Of a stretch of DNA of 38,095 bases, positions 24,857 to 32,291 are shown in pieces. The stretch's first letter is position 1. Each line of letters begins with the position of its first letter. Both the position numbers and the translations under genes were made by a program. The notes below the pieces were generated by a model. That model had not been told where the DNA came from, did no database searches, and saw nothing but the letters and a program-made list of their open reading frames with translations. Source of the DNA: Mycobacteriaceae bacterium 1482268.1 (lineage in GTDB: Bacteria > Actinomycetota > Actinomycetes > Mycobacteriales > Mycobacteriaceae); the NCBI GenBank assembly GCA_001665255.1, contig LZSH01000049.1:1-38095 (forward strand), written 5' to 3'.

Positions 24857-24863
24857 TGACGGC

Positions 24864-24908
24864 AGTGGCCGCCGCGCCGAGCCTCACGGCTTGTGCGCGG
24901 CGGCCACT
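24864..24908. terminator. Strong bidirectional hairpin terminator
   Basis: A 14-pair perfect stem (AGTGGCCGCCGCGC with its complement) closes over an inner AGCC/GGCT stem with a TCAC loop. It sits exactly between the convergent stops at 24856 and 24913 and is followed by a short T-run on the plus strand. Confidence 0.85.
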
Positions 24909-24912
24909 TTCG

Positions 24913-25719
24913 TCATTCCTGCACGATGACCGGGTCGCCGATGTTGACCGTGTTGAAGTACCACTCGGCGTCCTCGGGGCTCAGGCTGATGCAGCCGTGG
25001 CTGACATTGGCGTAGCCGAGTGAGTTGACGGCCCACGGCGCCGAGTGGACGAAGAGCCCACGGCTGGTGATCCGGACGGCGTAAGCGACGTCGAGGTAAT
25101 AGCCCTCGGGATCGGTCACCGGAATGCCGACACTGCTGGAATCCATGACGATGTCGCGTTCCTTGGCCAAGACGGTGTATTTGTCGACCGGCGTGGGGTA
25201 TTCGGGCCTGCCCATCGAGGCCGGAAACACGCCGTCTTTGCCCCAGTAGGGTCGATGGTGCGGCGCCGGCAGTGGCGGCGGGGGGCCCGACTCGACGCCA
25301 TCGATAGTGACGGTGAACGTGTGGTCGCTGATATCGGCGACACCGATGACTTCGGGTCCCGTCTGGAAGCTCGTCGAATGACCACCCACCGACAGCGCGA
25401 CGGTGTCGTGGGCCGGCCAAAACCGATCGGGCACCCACTGCACGACGTCGTCGTCGAGCCATTCGAACTTTCCGGTCATCGCGGGCTCAGAGGTGATCCT
25501 GATTGCTCGCTCGGCGGCGCGCCGGTCAACGATGGGCGAGCCGAACGTCACGACGATGGGATGCGCGACACCGACCACCGTGCCGGACGCCGGCAGAACC
25601 GATGCGATGGCCGACCTGATGGACTGGCTCGCCGCTGCCAGGCTTTCGCTCGCGGGGGCCGCGATCACGCTTCCAGCAGTCACGCTCGCGACAAGAACAC
25701 ACCGAACAACCCCGCGCAT
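24913..25719 (-). CDS. L,D-transpeptidase (YkuD), exported
   Basis: A 268-residue peptidoglycan 3-3 cross-linking enzyme by family. MRGVVRCVLVASVTAGSVIAAPASE is a signal sequence. Residues about 40-125 form an Ig-like domain (VVGVAHPIVVTFGSPI, WVPDRFWPAHDTVALSVGG), as in mycobacterial Ldt proteins. The catalytic domain ends with the complete signature: His225, then after 15 residues Ser240-His241-Gly242-Cys243 (SHGCISLSPEDAEWYF). Length and domain order resemble LdtMt1/LdtMt3-type enzymes, but I cannot choose a paralogue. AAAGGA nine bases upstream supports the ATG at 25719. The 249-base gap upstream has no gene. Carbapenems are the usual inhibitors of the family. Confidence 0.93.
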   Translation of the reverse strand: MRGVVRCVLVASVTAGSVIAAPASESLAAASQSIRSAIASVLPASGTVVGVAHPIVVTFGSPIVDRRAAERAIRITSEPAMTGKFEWLDDDVVQWVPDRFWPAHDTVALSVGGHSTSFQTGPEVIGVADISDHTFTVTIDGVESGPPPPLPAPHHRPYWGKDGVFPASMGRPEYPTPVDKYTVLAKERDIVMDSSSVGIPVTDPEGYYLDVAYAVRITSRGLFVHSAPWAVNSLGYANVSHGCISLSPEDAEWYFNTVNIGDPVIVQE

Positions 25720-25922
25720 GGCATCGATTCCTTTGAAATTACAATAGTGTCAATAAGATGGTAAAAGTGCCGCGGCGATTGGATGCGCAAGGGCGCGTGG
25801 GCATTTCGGTCAAGTCTTCATCACGGTTCGGCCACGGCAGGCCGAGGGCCTACCTTGGCTGGGGACCGCAAGCAGTGTGACGGGTGAGTGCCCGTAGCGG
25901 TCAGATTGACGTCCACGCGGGA

Positions 25923-25948
25923 TTAACGGAGCGTTGACGGACCGTTAA
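25923..25948. promoter_or_regulatory. Inverted repeat TTAACGG / CCGTTAA
   Basis: Seven-base arms with a 12-base spacer lie 20 bases before the GTG at 25969. TTGACG at 25934-25939, inside the spacer, could be a -35 element, but no convincing -10 follows at 17 bases. Confidence 0.35.
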
Positions 25949-25968
25949 AAGTGAGCCAAACTAAGTAA

Positions 25969-26169
25969 GTGACCGTGTTGAGTGAACAGCAGATCATCGA
26001 CCAGCTGGCCGTCCGCTTGGCTGCGAAGCATACGCAGGTGGAACCTGCTCACGTTGCCCAAGTCGTCCGGAGCCAATACGCCCGGTTCGACGGGCGCCCG
26101 ATCCGCGACTTCGTTCCACTTTTCGTCGAACGCAGCGCCGCGAAGGAGCTGTCAAAGCTCGGCCGCTAG
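25969..26169 (+). CDS. Three-helix bundle dimerization-domain protein
   Basis: A 66-residue protein matching a small actinobacterial family: three short helices (EQQIIDQLAVRLAAKH, VEPAHVAQVVRSQYARF, IRDFVPLFVERSAAKELSKL). Family members are often described as three-helix bundle dimerization domains, and are found alone or beside ArsR/metal and resistance genes. The GTG at 25969 lacks a strong ribosome site; a second in-frame GTG follows two codons later. The last four bases overlap the convergent gene at 26166. It lies 375 bases before kmtR. Function unknown. Confidence 0.75.
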   Translation: MTVLSEQQIIDQLAVRLAAKHTQVEPAHVAQVVRSQYARFDGRPIRDFVPLFVERSAAKELSKLGR

Positions 26170-26426
26170 TGTCTGGCCCTCGGGAATCGACGGTCTAGCC
26201 GGGCCAACATCGAGTCGACGTGGCGAATTTGGTTCTCGGTGGTGCGGATGCACCGTCGGTGGTGGCTGACCAACCGGGTGCTGCCGACGGTCATGCAGCC
26301 CTGTAACCGCGTGACGTGTTCGCCGAGGTAGCGCTGCAAGTCGGCGCGCTCGTCCGCCAAGAAGGCTCGAAAGTACGCCGCCTGCATGCTATCGGCGCGG
26401 ATCACGGCCTGATTCTGTTCGGACAT
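26166..26426 (-). CDS. Small hypothetical protein, helical
   Basis: An 86-residue protein, basic and rich in Arg, His and Gln, probably all helix (SMQAAYFRAFLADERADLQRYLGEH and STRLVSHHRRCIRTTENQIRHVDSMLARLDRRF). No domain is recognised. The ATG at 26426 is preferred to a TTG nine bases upstream. A near-palindrome lies immediately upstream (26429-26450): CAAACAAGTT, then AACTT-AT-GTTTG. It overlaps the convergent small gene by four bases. Confidence 0.6.
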   Translation of the reverse strand: MSEQNQAVIRADSMQAAYFRAFLADERADLQRYLGEHVTRLQGCMTVGSTRLVSHHRRCIRTTENQIRHVDSMLARLDRRFPRARH

Positions 26427-26532
26427 CTCAAACAAGTTAACTTATGTTTGCGGTGAGCGCTGAGCGCAGGCACAGCTTTGTGGGTACCACCACATTGTCT
26501 GGCTAACCTCCCTTCTCGGTTGTTCATGCGCG

Positions 26533-26558
26533 TAGTATCTGCGTATGAATGCAGATAC
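26533..26558 (+). promoter_or_regulatory. kmtR leaderless promoter with candidate KmtR operator
   Basis: TAGTAT (26533-26538) is followed by six bases and the ATG at 26545. An inverted repeat GTATCTGC-N8-GCAGATAC (26535-26558) covers the -10, the start point and the first codons. ArsR/SmtB repressors typically bind such AT-centred repeats over promoters, and KmtR is autoregulated in M. tuberculosis. Confidence 0.65.
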
Positions 26559-26967
26559 GGAACAATGTCGTCGGCGGCTGCCAGATGACCAAGTCGGCTT
26601 GGTGGTCGAGGTGTTCCGCATGTTGGCCGACTCGACTCGTGTTCAAGTGTTGTGGGCGCTACTGGGCCGTGAATTGTCGGTCAACGAACTCGCCGAGCAC
26701 GTTGGCAAACCAGCACCATCCGTGTCACAACATCTGGCGAAGCTACGAATGGCGCGGCTGGTGCGCACTCGCCGCCAGGGCACCACGATCTTCTACACGT
26801 TGGAAAACGAGCACATCGGTCAACTGGTTACCGACGCCGTGTTCAACGCCGAACATGCGGGGCCGGGCATACCCGGTCACCACCGTGACGCTAAGAGCGT
26901 GCGAGCGCTACATGTTAACGCCGCTTCCGGTCCTAGGGAGGACCGTAAAGACGGACGTGGTGCGTGA
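26545..26967 (+). CDS. kmtR: ArsR/SmtB-family nickel/cobalt sensor KmtR
   Basis: A 140-residue winged-helix repressor. The DNA-recognition region ELSVNELAEHVGKPAPSVSQHLAKLRMARLV (about residues 43-73) is nearly the same as I remember for M. tuberculosis KmtR. The metal ligands of KmtR (His88, Glu101, His102, His110, His111 there) are present two positions later: His90, Glu103, His104, His112, His113 (NAEHAGPGIP-GHH). It should release DNA on Ni(II) or Co(II) and derepress the exporter that follows. In M. tuberculosis kmtR and its target exporter are at separate loci; here they overlap by one base (TGATG). A C-terminal extension of about 20 residues is polar. Base use is slightly less GC-rich than neighbours. 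Confidence 0.92.
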   Translation: MNADTEQCRRRLPDDQVGLVVEVFRMLADSTRVQVLWALLGRELSVNELAEHVGKPAPSVSQHLAKLRMARLVRTRRQGTTIFYTLENEHIGQLVTDAVFNAEHAGPGIPGHHRDAKSVRALHVNAASGPREDRKDGRGA

Positions 26968-27998
26968 TGCACGAGGCCGCCCGCAGTCACACACACGCCC
27001 ACACCGACGGCGGCAGTCACGACCATCGGCATGAACCCGGCGGCTGGCTGAAAACGGCTGTGCGAGAAGTATTCGCACCGCACAGCCACGACGCGTCGGA
27101 CAGCATCGACGGGGCACTCGAATCCAGCGCCGCGGGCATACGGGCCGTGAAGGTCAGCCTCGTAGCCCTTGCCGCCACTTCGATTGCGCAGTTGGTGATT
27201 GTCCTTGTCTCTGGATCGGTTGCCTTGCTGGCCGATAGCATCCACAACTTCTCCGACGCCCTGACCGCAATTCCGTTGTGGGTTGCGTTCGTCCTGGGCC
27301 GACGGGCCGCCACCCGTCGCTACACCTACGGTTTCGGCCGGGCCGAGGACATCGCCGGCTTATTCGTGGTAGCGATGATTGCGCTTTCTGCTGCAATCGC
27401 CGGGATTGAATCGGTGCGCCGCCTGATTGATCCCGTCGAGATTCAACACGTCGGATGGGTCGCCGCGGCGGGGCTCGTCGGGTTCGTCGGCAACGAGGTC
27501 GTCGCCGTCTATCGCATCCGCGTCGGCCGCCGAATCGGCTCCGCTGCGCTCGTGGCTGATGGACTGCATGCGCGTACCGACGGATTCACTTCGCTCGCTG
27601 TGCTTTTCGGAGCCGGTGGGGTTGCGCTCGGCGTCCCGCTTGCCGACCCCATCGTGGGGATCATCATCACGATCGCCATACTCGCCGTGTTGCGCACCGC
27701 GATTCGCGAAGTGTTTCGACGGCTTATGGACGGTGTCGACCCCAAACTCGTCGACGCAGCCGAAGCGGCGCTGGCCGCTGAACCAGGCGTCAAACAGGTC
27801 CGCAGCGTCAAGATGCGCTGGATTGGGCACCGGCTCCATGCCGACGCCGAGCTCGACATAGATCCCGCCACGAGTCTCAGCGAGGCGCACAAGTTAGCGC
27901 ACGACGCCGAACACACCCTCACCCACGCTGTGCCGAAACTGACGAGTGCGCTCGTCCACGCCTATCCGGCCACACATGACGCAGGCGCGAAACCATAA
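26967..27998 (+). CDS. Cation diffusion facilitator (CDF) metal exporter
   Basis: A 343-residue inner-membrane antiporter. A His-rich N-terminus (residues 8-22, SHTHAHTDGGSHDHRH) precedes about six membrane helices. The transport-site HxxxD pairs are intact: His93/Asp97 (ADSIHNFSDAL, helix 2) and His201/Asp205 (ADGLHARTDGF, helix 5). The cytoplasmic C-terminal domain (KLVDAAEAALAAEPGVKQVRSVKMRW) is the ferredoxin-like regulatory fold. Placement after kmtR points to nickel/cobalt export, as for the M. tuberculosis KmtR target. The ATG at 26967 overlaps the kmtR stop; a GTG immediately before is also possible. A weak hairpin (28084-28100) lies downstream before the convergent HD gene. Confidence 0.93.
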   Translation: MHEAARSHTHAHTDGGSHDHRHEPGGWLKTAVREVFAPHSHDASDSIDGALESSAAGIRAVKVSLVALAATSIAQLVIVLVSGSVALLADSIHNFSDALTAIPLWVAFVLGRRAATRRYTYGFGRAEDIAGLFVVAMIALSAAIAGIESVRRLIDPVEIQHVGWVAAAGLVGFVGNEVVAVYRIRVGRRIGSAALVADGLHARTDGFTSLAVLFGAGGVALGVPLADPIVGIIITIAILAVLRTAIREVFRRLMDGVDPKLVDAAEAALAAEPGVKQVRSVKMRWIGHRLHADAELDIDPATSLSEAHKLAHDAEHTLTHAVPKLTSALVHAYPATHDAGAKP

Positions 27999-28191
27999 GC
28001 GGGCCAACCACTTCGGCAGCGGTAGCCGGACTTGCGGTTTCAGCCCGTAGCGGCCAAGCCCGCGGTCGTATCAGCATGAGGCGGCCATAGCGGCTGTGGC
28101 ACCTCAACACCGAAGGGGGCATCCCAGTGGTTGCGGGACGAAACTTCGTGCACCGGATGACGATTGGCTGCGACGCCCCACTCCTTTCTCG

Positions 28192-28842
28192 CTATTCGGG
28201 CCAGCTGTTGTTCAAGATGACGTCGACGAAGTCCTGTCGCTGGAACGTCGGGTCGAAATGCGCCAGCACGTCGGCGTTCATCGTTCCGAAAGTGGTCTCC
28301 GGACGGTGCTTCATGCCGTTGTGGAAGGCCGCAAGAATGCGGTTCTTGAAATCGGGACGCGGATGAGCGGCAGTCACCGCGTCAAGGGCTTCCGCTGGGA
28401 GCTGGTCGCGGCCGACGCCCACCACGTCGGTCTCGACTCCGGCGATGACCAGAGCGATTTCGGCATCGAGGAACTGCGGCACGCCCGGCGTGGTGTGTAA
28501 TGCGATGCCCAGCCACACCTTTCGGGCGTCAGCGGCATCGACCCCGCGCTGCAGCAGGAAGTCCCGTGCCGCGTTGGCGCCGTCGACTTCGAAGCGCAGG
28601 TTGGATGTGCGGTAGCGCGCGGTGAGGCCCAGGTCGTGGAACATCGCCGCGACATAGAGCAGTTCGAGATCTGGTCGCAGCCCTAGCCGACGGCCCTGCA
28701 GCGCACCGAATAGAAACACTCGGCGCGAATGGTCGAAGAGCAAATCGTCTTCGGCGTCGCGGATGAAGTCGGTCGCGTCGCGTACCAGCGCGGTGTCGGG
28801 GATTGTGATGCCGGCGATCGATTGAAGCGACTGGGTTCCCAT
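28192..28842 (-). CDS. HD-domain metal-dependent phosphohydrolase-like protein
   Basis: A 216-residue cytoplasmic protein. His38 (DHSRRVFLFG) and His69-Asp70 (YVAAMFHDLGLT) form the HD metal motif; the region GVDAADARKVWLGIALHTTPG adds further conserved histidine. It belongs to the cyanamide-hydratase-like HD group, whose substrates are mostly unknown. AAGGAGG six bases before the ATG at 28842 fixes the start. It is divergent from a GlxA/AraC-type regulator with 88 bases between, so that regulator probably controls it. The substrate is not evident. Confidence 0.88.
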   Translation of the reverse strand: MGTQSLQSIAGITIPDTALVRDATDFIRDAEDDLLFDHSRRVFLFGALQGRRLGLRPDLELLYVAAMFHDLGLTARYRTSNLRFEVDGANAARDFLLQRGVDAADARKVWLGIALHTTPGVPQFLDAEIALVIAGVETDVVGVGRDQLPAEALDAVTAAHPRPDFKNRILAAFHNGMKHRPETTFGTMNADVLAHFDPTFQRQDFVDVILNNSWPE

Positions 28843-28869
28843 GATCAACCTCCTTGTTGGACTACTACG

Positions 28870-28880
28870 GTTGAGTCAAC
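28870..28880. promoter_or_regulatory. GTTGAGTCAAC palindrome in divergent promoter
   Basis: Five-base arms around one base, placed between the HD-domain gene and the AraC-type regulator, where the regulator or another factor may bind. Confidence 0.4.
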
Positions 28881-28930
28881 GCAGGTCGAGAGCCGTTCAC
28901 ATATGGCTATTGCGCCGCTCGTCCCACAAA

Positions 28931-29923
28931 ATGCGACACAATGGCGCGGTGGTGGCAGCGGGTGCTCGGTCCCGGGTGGTGGTGATCGTCGTCTTCGACG
29001 ACGTGACGATGTTGGATGTCGCCGGAGCAGGCGAGGTCTTCGCCGAGGCCAACCGATTCGGCGCCGAATACCGGATCAAGATCGCTTCGGTGGACGGGCG
29101 CGATGTCACAACCTCGCTCGGAATCCGCCTGGGTGTCACCGACAGCATTGAGTCGATCGAATCCGCCGACACCATCCTGATAGCGGGCAGCGACAACGTG
29201 CCGGCGCGGGCGATTGACCCCGCACTCGTCGAGGCCGTCAAATCGGTGGCGGGTCGGACCCGGCGCCTAGGGTCGATCTGCACAGGATCATTCATCCTCG
29301 CGCAGGCCGGTCTGCTCAGCGGTCGGCGCGCCACTACGCATTGGCGGAGCATTCGATCCCTGGCCCGGGCCTTTCCCGACATCACAGTGGAGCCGGACGC
29401 GATCTTCGTGCGTGACGGCGACGTCTTCACCTCCGCCGGGGTGTCGTCGGGCATTGACCTCGCGCTCGCTCTGGTCGAGCAGGATTACGGCGCAGACCTC
29501 GTCCGCGATGTGGCGCGCTGGTTGGTCGTCTATCTCAAGCGTGCCGGTGGTCAGTCGCAATTCTCGTCGCTGATCGAAGCCAACCCGCCGCCGCAGTCCG
29601 CGCTGCGAGTGGTGACCGATGCGATTGCCGCCGACCCGGGCGCCGATCACAGCGTGAAAACCCTTGCCGCGCGGGCCTCTTTGAGCACGCGGCAGCTGAC
29701 CCGCCTATTTCGGTCAGAACTTGGGACGACGCCCGCGGACTACGTCGAGATGGTCCGAATCGACGTTGCCCGTGCCGCCCTTGATGCCGGCCGCACCGTC
29801 AGCGACACCGCGCACCTCGCGGGCTTCGGCAGCACGGAAACCCTGCGGCGGGCATTCGTCGAACACCTGGGCGTCTCTCCGAAGGCCTACCGGGACAGGT
29901 TCCGCACCGCCATCCGAGGCTGA
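28931..29923 (+). CDS. GlxA-family transcriptional regulator (DJ-1/PfpI + AraC HTH)
   Basis: A 330-residue regulator in two parts. Residues 15-180 are a DJ-1/PfpI-like sensor domain with the nucleophile-elbow cysteine at 117 (GSICTGSFILAQAGLL) and RATTHWRSI after it. Residues about 225-330 are a double HTH of the AraC type (SVKTLAARASLSTRQLTRLFRSELG, VSDTAHLAGFGSTETLRRAFVEHLG). GlxA-type regulators are usually activators of divergent or nearby operons; the obvious target is the HD-domain gene. The ATG at 28931 is chosen by alignment to the domain start; no clear ribosome site is seen, and GTG codons 18-21 bases later are possible. Its stop is one base from the convergent lipase stop. Confidence 0.9.
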   Translation: MRHNGAVVAAGARSRVVVIVVFDDVTMLDVAGAGEVFAEANRFGAEYRIKIASVDGRDVTTSLGIRLGVTDSIESIESADTILIAGSDNVPARAIDPALVEAVKSVAGRTRRLGSICTGSFILAQAGLLSGRRATTHWRSIRSLARAFPDITVEPDAIFVRDGDVFTSAGVSSGIDLALALVEQDYGADLVRDVARWLVVYLKRAGGQSQFSSLIEANPPPQSALRVVTDAIAADPGADHSVKTLAARASLSTRQLTRLFRSELGTTPADYVEMVRIDVARAALDAGRTVSDTAHLAGFGSTETLRRAFVEHLGVSPKAYRDRFRTAIRG

Positions 29924-29924
29924 G

Positions 29925-31268
29925 CTACCGGGCATCCGTCGTCGACAGCGGTTGGCGTTCGACAGAGACTCCGAGGACGACCTTCGCCGTGATGACGCCC
30001 AATTTGGCCATGCCCAAGTACGTCGACGGGTTGAACACCGTCGGCCATACCGTGCGTGTTTTGTGCTCGTCGACCGGCCGGTCGGTAAATCGGTCGCGCA
30101 GCCACCTCAGCGTCATGGGCGCCGACAGTGGATGCAGCAGCAGATGACCACAGAACCGGTCGCGGTGATAGGTGACCGCTGCACCAAGGTGTTCATACTC
30201 GGCCACCAGTGCATCGACGTCGTTGACACTGATGATTCCGTCGTGCACCGCCTGTACGACCAACACGGCAGGCTTGGGTCTGGATTTGCCCAGCTTGGTT
30301 TCGTCGAAGATGTGACGCACTTCGGGTAGGTCCCACAGCTCGTCGGCCGTCATGTCGACATAGGACCCGATGTCGACGTTGCGGAACTGCCAGACGGCCT
30401 GGGCCGTCGTCATTGTCTGCAAGTCGTCGAGCAGTGCCTTGCCTTCATCGGTGGCGTGTTCGTCGACGACCTTCTGTGCGCCGGGGAAGACTTGAGTTAA
30501 AGCGGAGATCATCAGGGCGGCGAGACCGGCGAAGAAGCTGCCGTTGAGACGGCGCGCCACACTGCCGGGGTCGCCGACGGGCGAACCTAGCACGGCACCA
30601 ACGATATTGAGCTCGGGTGCATATCGCTCACACAGTTCGGCGGCCCATGCCGACGCCAAACCACCTCCTGAGTATCCCCACAGGCCCACCGGTGCAGCGG
30701 GCGACAATTTCAAGCGCTCGCACCGCATTGCGGCCCGAAGCCCGTCCAGAATCCGGTAACCGGGTTCGACGGGAGCGCCCCACATGCCATGGCAGCCTTC
30801 ATGATCCGGTACGCAAACCGCCCAGCCTTCGGCCAGCGCGGCGGTCACCAACAAGTACTCGGCTTGGACGAACGCACCGATCGGTCGCGCGCCGTGCCGC
30901 ATGGCGTACGACGGGAAGCAGATCGACGCCACGGCGTCGATCGCGCACTGGTAGGAGAGCACCGGACAAGCGACGTCCGACGCGCGCTGCGCGGGGACAA
31001 GCACGGTCGTCACGGCGACTTCGGGATCTTCGTGCAGATTCGTCGTGCGGTACAGCAGCTGAATGGCTTTCACCGGCTGGTTGATGAGACCGAGAAATCC
31101 GATTTTTACGTCGCGCGAGCGCAACACCGTGCCCGGTTCCGCGTCTTCGTAGCCGTCGGGCGCTCGGTAGAACGGGTCGTCGTCGGGCGAGATCGGATGT
31201 TCGCCGCGACGCAGCTCGTCGTGCGGCGGGCTAGGGGCTCTCGTTGGCGCTGCGGAATAGCTATTCAT
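29925..31268 (-). CDS. Secretory-lipase-family alpha/beta hydrolase
   Basis: A 447-residue hydrolase of the LIP family (secretory lipase, PF03583 type). [24 protein letters not shown] is the characteristic start of the family. The nucleophile Ser200 sits in GYSGGG, and the later [13 protein letters not shown] and FCGHLLLHP stretches supply the Asp and His. The N-terminus is polar and lacks an evident signal peptide, so the protein may be intracellular or leave by another path. GGAGGG about 11 bases before the ATG at 31268 is a weak ribosome site. Fatty acyl esters are the likely substrates. Confidence 0.88.
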   Translation of the reverse strand: MNSYSAAPTRAPSPPHDELRRGEHPISPDDDPFYRAPDGYEDAEPGTVLRSRDVKIGFLGLINQPVKAIQLLYRTTNLHEDPEVAVTTVLVPAQRASDVACPVLSYQCAIDAVASICFPSYAMRHGARPIGAFVQAEYLLVTAALAEGWAVCVPDHEGCHGMWGAPVEPGYRILDGLRAAMRCERLKLSPAAPVGLWGYSGGGLASAWAAELCERYAPELNIVGAVLGSPVGDPGSVARRLNGSFFAGLAALMISALTQVFPGAQKVVDEHATDEGKALLDDLQTMTTAQAVWQFRNVDIGSYVDMTADELWDLPEVRHIFDETKLGKSRPKPAVLVVQAVHDGIISVNDVDALVAEYEHLGAAVTYHRDRFCGHLLLHPLSAPMTLRWLRDRFTDRPVDEHKTRTVWPTVFNPSTYLGMAKLGVITAKVVLGVSVERQPLSTTDAR

Positions 31269-31514
31269 TGGTGTAGCGACCCTCCCCGTATTGCTGACGG
31301 CGCACTCTCACGCCCTTCGAATATCCATTACCCGCGGTACCGGTTGTGAACACATCAGGTCGGATCCCATGCTGCGATGGTGACCGGTTGAGTGCCGGCA
31401 CGAAGGCTATTCAGCGAAGTCGACGCCCGTTGCAAGAAATTTTCGCGGCCGTTCCATGACGTCGATGGCCCGCGCAGGTGCCGGGCGGCCGCCCTGGGCG
31501 GCGTTTCCTCCCGG

Positions 31515-32063
31515 TCATGACTGCGCCTTCCCCGTGAGGGTGATGAGCTGGTCGAGCAGAGCAGTCAGCTCTTTCGCGCGGCGTTCCTGCGGTGCGAAAC
31601 CGTCGGCGCCGAACTCTCCGTACAGCGATATAGACACTTGGGCGCGCACGTCGAGCATCTGGAAATTCGCAACGATCTGGCGCCATTGCTCCACCGCCCG
31701 GACACCACCGTCGGCGCCGTAGGACACGAAGGCCACCGTCTTGCCCTGCCATTCGGGACCGAGGCTGTCGAGGGCGTTCTTCAATCCACCGGGCACCCCG
31801 TGGTTGTACTCGGGAGTGACGAATACGAATCCGTCACAGGAATCGACCGCCTGACTCCACCGGGTGACATTCGCCGACTCGTATTTCCGCTGGGCGATCG
31901 CCGGCAGGGTAGCCGCCGCGAAGACCGGTACCTCGAACTCTCTGAGATCCAGCACTTCGAAGTCCGCGTCATTTCGGCTGACGGCGCGTTCGGCTACCCA
32001 GTCAGCGACAGCTTTGCCGTTGCGGCCTTCGCGAACCGAGCCGATGATGATGCCGATCTTCAC
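31515..32063 (-). CDS. NADPH-dependent FMN reductase
   Basis: A 182-residue flavodoxin-fold reductase. GIIIGSVREGRNGKAVADWV (near residues 4-23) is the FMN-phosphate loop, and VTPEYNHGVPGGLKNALDS (near 75-95) is the second flavin-contact motif of the family. AAGGAGGA before the GTG at 32063 fixes the start; a longer in-frame ATG 75 bases upstream has none. It can supply reduced flavin or reduce quinones or azo compounds. It follows the aldehyde dehydrogenase on the same strand but after a 228-base gap, so it probably has its own promoter. The 246-base gap downstream of it, before the lipase gene, holds no gene. Confidence 0.92.
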   Translation of the reverse strand: MKIGIIIGSVREGRNGKAVADWVAERAVSRNDADFEVLDLREFEVPVFAAATLPAIAQRKYESANVTRWSQAVDSCDGFVFVTPEYNHGVPGGLKNALDSLGPEWQGKTVAFVSYGADGGVRAVEQWRQIVANFQMLDVRAQVSISLYGEFGADGFAPQERRAKELTALLDQLITLTGKAQS

Positions 32064-32291
32064 GTTCCTCCTTCGCGGGATGTACCCGCCCACGTCGCCG
32101 CTACTGGTCATCGGCGAGAAATCTAGTAGTCGCCGCACACGTGTGCGCCTGCCTTCGCAAATCGCGAAGCGTCGGCCTCGTCAACGCCGAATTGCTCGAT
32201 GTAGCGATTTGTGTGGTTCGCCGGACCTGATCTCCGTGATGCCTGTGGCGGCGGCCGCCTGAAACGCCAAGGCCAGTGGTGGCTCGATTGC

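Noticed and set aside
26501..26509. GGCTAACCT, half of an IdeR iron box, upstream of kmtR
   Set aside because: Only one half of the 19-base consensus matches; the other half does not.
28084..28100. GCCATAG-CGG-CTGTGGC hairpin as terminator between exporter and HD gene
   Set aside because: One wobble pair, three-base loop, no T-run and nearly 90 bases from either stop; too weak to annotate as a terminator.
31411..31752. Open frame overlapping the FMN reductase end
   Set aside because: Arg/Pro-rich product with no motif and no ribosome site; the intergenic part carries nothing else coding-like.
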